Origin: Oscillospiraceae bacterium | GTDB taxonomy: Bacteria > Bacillota > Clostridia > Oscillospirales > Oscillospiraceae | DNA: 8,787 bases | Direction of reading: 5' to 3' | Assembly: GCA_017480395.1 (NCBI GenBank) | Contig: JAFVAS010000047.1 | Span: 1 to 8,787 of the forward strand | In this document: piece by piece, positions 5,623 through 8,787 of the stretch | Layout of the letters: each line of letters begins with the position of its first letter | How positions within the stretch are numbered: the first letter of the stretch is position 1 | Made by a program: the position numbers and the translations under genes | Notes under the pieces: generated by a model | What the model saw: the letters and a program-made list of their open reading frames with translations, nothing else | What the model was told of the DNA's origin: nothing | Databases searched by the model: none

Positions 5623-6411
5623 ATGCCCGATTTGCTCTATCTCTGCGCCATCGCCAGCGGCTCCAGCGGCAATGCCATCCTGATTTACAACGAGACGACC
5701 ACGCTGCTGATCGACGCGGGAATCTCCGCCAAGCGCATCTGCGACGGCCTGGCCCTGATGGGCCGCAGCCCCTCCGACCTGGACGGCATCTGCGTCACCC
5801 ACGCCCACTCCGACCACATCTCCGGGCTGCGGGTGCTGCTGAAAAAGACTGACGCCCCCCTCTACGCCACCGATGGCACCGGCCAGGCCCTCCTCCGGGA
5901 GACGCCGGGGGCGGGGGAGCGGCTGCGGGAGATCCGGCCCGGGGCGGATTTTGCCGTGGGGGATTTGGGGCTCAGCGCCTTTTCCACCCCCCACGACGCC
6001 GAGGGCAGCGTGGGTTACTGCGTCACCGACGGACAGCGCCGGTGCAGCGTGGTCACCGACCTGGGCTTTGTCACCGAGGAGGTGCGCCGGGGGGTGCTGG
6101 GCTCTCACCTGGCCCTGGTGGAGGCCAACCACGACGTGGACTGGCTGATGAGCGGGCCCTATCCGCCCTATCTCAAGCGTCGCATCCGGGGCGATCTCGG
6201 CCACCTGTCCAACGAGGACGGCGGGGCGCTGTGCTGCGACCTGGCGGAGCACGGGGCGCACACGCTGATCCTGGGCCACCTGAGCCGCCAGAACAACACG
6301 CCGGAGCGGGCGAGGCAGGTGGTGGGGCATATGCTCCGCGCCCGGGGATATGACGGGGTGGCGCTGGAGGTGGCCAGCCACCAGGTGTGCTCTCCCGCTT
6401 TTGAGGTGTAA
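5623..6411 (+). CDS. yycJ: YycJ/WalJ-type metallo-beta-lactamase fold hydrolase (262 aa)
   Basis: YycJ-family proteins are cytoplasmic metal-dependent hydrolases of the beta-lactamase fold, reported to be 5' exonucleases acting on DNA and linked to the WalRK genes in Bacillus. The N-terminus LCAIASGSSGNAILI is typical. The metal motif is HAHSDH (His60, His62, Asp64, His65), with Asp31 in LLIDAGIS, the block STPHDAEGSVGY, Asp146 in VVTDLG, EANHDVDWL at about 167, His194 in GHLSN and His219 in LGHLS. All expected ligands are present. The length is that of the family. The ribosome site is odd: AGGG lies only two bases before the ATG, so initiation at the TTG three codons on (5632) is possible and would give MLYLCAIASGSSGN. 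rlmH follows after six bases, so the two form an operon. Confidence 0.93.
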   Translation: MPDLLYLCAIASGSSGNAILIYNETTTLLIDAGISAKRICDGLALMGRSPSDLDGICVTHAHSDHISGLRVLLKKTDAPLYATDGTGQALLRETPGAGERLREIRPGADFAVGDLGLSAFSTPHDAEGSVGYCVTDGQRRCSVVTDLGFVTEEVRRGVLGSHLALVEANHDVDWLMSGPYPPYLKRRIRGDLGHLSNEDGGALCCDLAEHGAHTLILGHLSRQNNTPERARQVVGHMLRARGYDGVALEVASHQVCSPAFEV

Positions 6412-6417
6412 TGTCCC

Positions 6418-6900
6418 ATGGTGAATGTCCATATCCTCTGCGTGGGGAAGTTGAAGGAGAAGTTCTATCTCGCCGCCGTGGAGGAGTATGCCAAGCGCCT
6501 CTCCCGCAGCTGCAGGCTCACCCTGACCGAGCTGCCCGAGGAGCGCCTGCCGGAGCGGCCCTCCCAGGCGCAGATTGACGCCGCCCTGGAGCGGGAGGCC
6601 GACGCCGTGCGCGCCAGGCTGCCCAAAGGCGGCGTGCTGATCGCCCTGTGCGTCGAGGGCAAAAGCCTCTCCAGCGAGGCCTTTGCCCGGCGCATTTCCG
6701 ACTGGATGGTGGAGGGAAACACCACGCTCACCTTCCTGATCGGCAGCTCCTTCGGCCTGCACGAGAGCCTGAAGCGCCAGGCGGAGCTCCGGCTGTCCAT
6801 GTCCGAGATGACCTTTCCCCACCACCTCGCCCGGGTGATGCTGCTGGAGCAGGTCTACCGCGCCTTTCAGATTCTGGAGGGCACCCGCTATCACAAATAA
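6418..6900 (+). CDS. rlmH: 23S rRNA (pseudouridine-1915-N3)-methyltransferase RlmH
   Basis: RlmH methylates pseudouridine 1915 in helix 69 of 23S rRNA using S-adenosylmethionine, acting on assembled 70S ribosomes. The protein is a minimal SPOUT (trefoil-knot) enzyme of 160 residues, the normal length. Signature blocks are the N-terminal VHILCVGKLKEKFY, LCVEGKSLSSEAFARRI at about residues 77-93, the cofactor loop FLIGSSFGLHESL and the C-terminal MTFPHHLARVMLLEQVYRAF ending in GTRYHK, whose Tyr-His belongs to the active site. Its ribosome site GAGGTG is formed by the last codons of yycJ, nine bases before the ATG, which points to coupled translation. The pairing yycJ-rlmH is well known near walRK in Firmicutes. 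Confidence 0.96.
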   Translation: MVNVHILCVGKLKEKFYLAAVEEYAKRLSRSCRLTLTELPEERLPERPSQAQIDAALEREADAVRARLPKGGVLIALCVEGKSLSSEAFARRISDWMVEGNTTLTFLIGSSFGLHESLKRQAELRLSMSEMTFPHHLARVMLLEQVYRAFQILEGTRYHK

Positions 6901-6967
6901 TCACACGGAACCATTATGTCCGGCATTGACCGGCGATCTCATATTTTCAAACAGGAGGTAACCCACT

Positions 6968-8695
6968 ATGTCATTCATGGAAACCTACCAGAAGTGGCTC
7001 GCCGCCCCCGCCCTGAGCGAGGAGGAGAAGGCGGAGCTGCGCGCCATCGCCGACGACCCCAAGGAGATCGAGAGCCGCTTCTTCGGCCCGCTGGAGTTTG
7101 GCACCGCCGGACTGCGGGGCACCATGGCCGTCGGCCTGAACCGCATGAACATCCATGTGATCCGCCACGCCACCCAGGCCTTTGCCGAGGTCATCAAGGC
7201 GGAGGGGCCCGAGGCCTGCGAGAAGGGGGTCGTGATCTGCTTCGACTGCCGCAACAACTCCCCGCTCTTCGCCCGGGAGACCGCCCGGGTCATGGCGGGC
7301 AACGGCATCAAGGTGCGCCTCTTCGAGAGCCTGCGCCCCACGCCGGAGCTCTCCTTCGCCGTCCGGGAGTACGGCGCCCAGGCCGGCGTCAACGTCACCG
7401 CCAGCCACAACCCCAAGGAGTACAACGGCTATAAGGTCTACTGGAGCGACGGCGCCCAGCTGCCCCCCCAGCACGCCTCCACCGTCGCCGCCAAGATGGA
7501 CGAGCTGGATGTCTTTGACTCCATTCATCTGGCCGACTATGACGAGGCCGTCCAGTCCGGGATGATCACCGTCATCGGCGCCGAGACCGACGAAAAGTTC
7601 CTCGCCAACGTCATGGCCCAGGTCAACGACCCGGAGAGCGTGGCCAAGGTGGCCGACGACTTTGCCATCATCTTCACCCCCTTCCACGGCACCGGCCACA
7701 AGCTGATCCCCGAGGCCCTGCACCGCCTGGGCATGAAGCACGTCATCTGCGTGCCCGAGCAGATGGTCATCGACGGCAACTTCCCCACGGTGGCCTCCCC
7801 CAACCCGGAGAACCCCGAGGGCTTTGCCATCGCTGTCCAGATGGCGAAGGAGCAGAACGTCTCCTTCATCATGGGCTCCGACCCCGACGCCGACCGCATC
7901 GGCATCATGGTGCGGGATCAGTCCGGCGAGTTCATCACCATCACCGGCAACCAGAACGGCGTCATCCTGCTGGACTACCTGATCGGTGCGCTGAAACGCT
8001 CCGGCAAGATGCCCGCCAACCCGGTGGCCCTGAAGAGCATCGTCTCCACCGAGATGGCCCGCAAGGTGGCCGAGGCCAACGGCGTGCAGTGCTATGACAC
8101 CTTCACCGGCTTCAAGTTCCTGGCCGAGAAGAAGAACGCCCTGGAGGCCTCCGGCGAGGGCACCGTCATCATGTCCTTCGAGGAGTCCTACGGCTATATG
8201 TTCGGCGACTATGTCCGGGACAAGGACGCCGTGACCGCCGCCCTGATCCTGGCCGAGGCCGCCTGCTACTACGCCACCCAGGGCAAGACCATGTATGACG
8301 CCCTCCAGGACTGCTACGCCAAGTACGGCTTCTACCGGGAGAAGACCATCAATCTGGTCATGCCCGGCCTGGACGGCATGACCCGGATGAAGGAGATCAT
8401 GGCCAACCTGCGCCAGAACCCCCTCACCGAGGTGGCCGGCGTCAAGGTGGTGGAGCAGAAGGACTATCAGCCCGGCACCGTCCATAACACCGTCACCGGC
8501 GAGGACGGGGAGATGGAGCTGAAGGGCTCCAACGTGCTGCGGTACGAGCTCGCGGACGGCACCTCCTTCATCATCCGTCCCTCCGGCACCGAGCCGAAGA
8601 TCAAGGTCTATATCCTGACCAGCGACGAGACCCAGGAGGCCGCCGACGCCAAGGTGGCCAAGTACGCCGCCTTTGCCGAGACCATCAAGGACTAA
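6968..8695 (+). CDS. pgcA: Alpha-D-phosphohexomutase (phosphoglucomutase/phosphomannomutase, PgcA type)
   Basis: The enzyme interconverts hexose 1- and 6-phosphates, feeding UDP-glucose or GDP-mannose synthesis for glycolipids and cell-surface polymers. The four-domain signature is complete: the substrate loop FGTAGLRG at about residues 44-51, the phosphoserine loop TASHNPKEYNGYKVY with Ser146, the magnesium loop DPDADRIG with Asp305, Asp307 and Asp309, the sugar-recognition loop SFEESYGY at 403-410 (Tyr replaces the usual His of GEESHG) and the phosphate site RPSGTEPKIK at 537-546. At 575 residues it has the length of B. subtilis PgcA. The start has AGGAGG nine bases upstream of the ATG; a second ATG three codons later is possible. 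It stands 67 bases after rlmH and ends at a strong terminator. The exact sugar preference cannot be read from sequence. Confidence 0.93.
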   Translation: MSFMETYQKWLAAPALSEEEKAELRAIADDPKEIESRFFGPLEFGTAGLRGTMAVGLNRMNIHVIRHATQAFAEVIKAEGPEACEKGVVICFDCRNNSPLFARETARVMAGNGIKVRLFESLRPTPELSFAVREYGAQAGVNVTASHNPKEYNGYKVYWSDGAQLPPQHASTVAAKMDELDVFDSIHLADYDEAVQSGMITVIGAETDEKFLANVMAQVNDPESVAKVADDFAIIFTPFHGTGHKLIPEALHRLGMKHVICVPEQMVIDGNFPTVASPNPENPEGFAIAVQMAKEQNVSFIMGSDPDADRIGIMVRDQSGEFITITGNQNGVILLDYLIGALKRSGKMPANPVALKSIVSTEMARKVAEANGVQCYDTFTGFKFLAEKKNALEASGEGTVIMSFEESYGYMFGDYVRDKDAVTAALILAEAACYYATQGKTMYDALQDCYAKYGFYREKTINLVMPGLDGMTRMKEIMANLRQNPLTEVAGVKVVEQKDYQPGTVHNTVTGEDGEMELKGSNVLRYELADGTSFIIRPSGTEPKIKVYILTSDETQEAADAKVAKYAAFAETIKD

Positions 8696-8710
8696 AACAG
8701 ATAAACGAAG

Positions 8711-8749
8711 AAACCCGCCCGGAATCACGCGATTCCGGGCGGGTTTTTG
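8711..8749. terminator. Strong bidirectional terminator after the phosphohexomutase
   Basis: A 16-bp perfect stem (8711-8726 with 8731-8746) with an ACGC loop has a GC-rich core and ends in T5. The A run before the stem gives U's in the opposite direction, so it can also serve the convergent gene whose probable end lies at 8750. Confidence 0.9.
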
Positions 8750-8787
8750 TCATTTTTTCTGGGCGGCGGAGAGGCCGTCCACCGTCA
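8750..8787 (-). CDS. Possible 3' end of a convergent gene
   Basis: On the minus strand the last codons read TVDGLSAAQKK followed by TGA at 8752-8750, directly before the shared terminator. The GC-rich, coding-like codons and the placement suggest the C-terminus of a gene running in from the right. Only twelve codons are visible, so the product cannot be named. Confidence 0.35.
   Translation of the reverse strand, partial: TVDGLSAAQKK

Noticed and set aside
5611..6894. Long minus-strand open frame across yycJ and rlmH
   Set aside because: It covers two well-identified genes in antisense and shows no domain pattern.
6971..8728. Very long open frame on the minus strand across the phosphohexomutase gene
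   Set aside because: It is antisense to a gene with complete family motifs. Its Gly/His/Leu/Val-rich composition is the usual shadow of GC-rich third codon positions.
1..8787. CRISPR array, transposase, integrase or tandem repeats
   Set aside because: None was seen on either strand by reading.

Overview
The window looks like a chromosomal segment from a GC-rich gut Clostridia-type Firmicute (Oscillospiraceae/Flavonifractor-like). The evidence is strong AGGAGG ribosome binding sites, a Firmicute-type tmRNA tag ending in VALAA, a yycJ-rlmH pair and a PgcA-type mutase. No species can be fixed from sequence alone.

There are two halves with very different base composition. From about 2482 to the right end the DNA is GC-rich and carries housekeeping genes. 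On the minus strand, smpB, a cyclophilin-type peptidyl-prolyl isomerase and ssrA (tmRNA) lie head to tail, so the two partners of trans-translation sit in one cluster. On the plus strand, divergent from smpB, is murA (first step of peptidoglycan synthesis) with a clear promoter and a terminator. It is followed by yycJ (metallo-beta-lactamase fold) closely linked to rlmH (23S rRNA methyltransferase), then a phosphoglucomutase/phosphomannomutase gene that ends in a strong hairpin. A gene on the opposite strand probably ends just beyond that hairpin.

From about 1 to 2480, immediately downstream of the ssrA 3' end and its terminator, the DNA is visibly AT-richer and looks acquired. It holds a translationally coupled two-gene operon on the minus strand: a 163-residue protein I do not recognise, and a 399-residue protein with an unrecognised N-terminal domain, a winged-helix DNA-binding domain and a C-terminal part with a D...E-x-E pattern that may be a PD-(D/E)XK-like nuclease fold. 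Next comes a truncated NUDIX-type hydrolase start abutting an inverted repeat. Last is the 5' part of a small membrane protein gene behind a good promoter with a GTTAG/CTAAC palindrome, possibly a DtxR-type metal-regulator operator. The 3' end of ssrA is a known integration target, so this stretch is best read as a small accessory island. The two-gene operon is the most likely place for an undescribed system; its function is not known from sequence.
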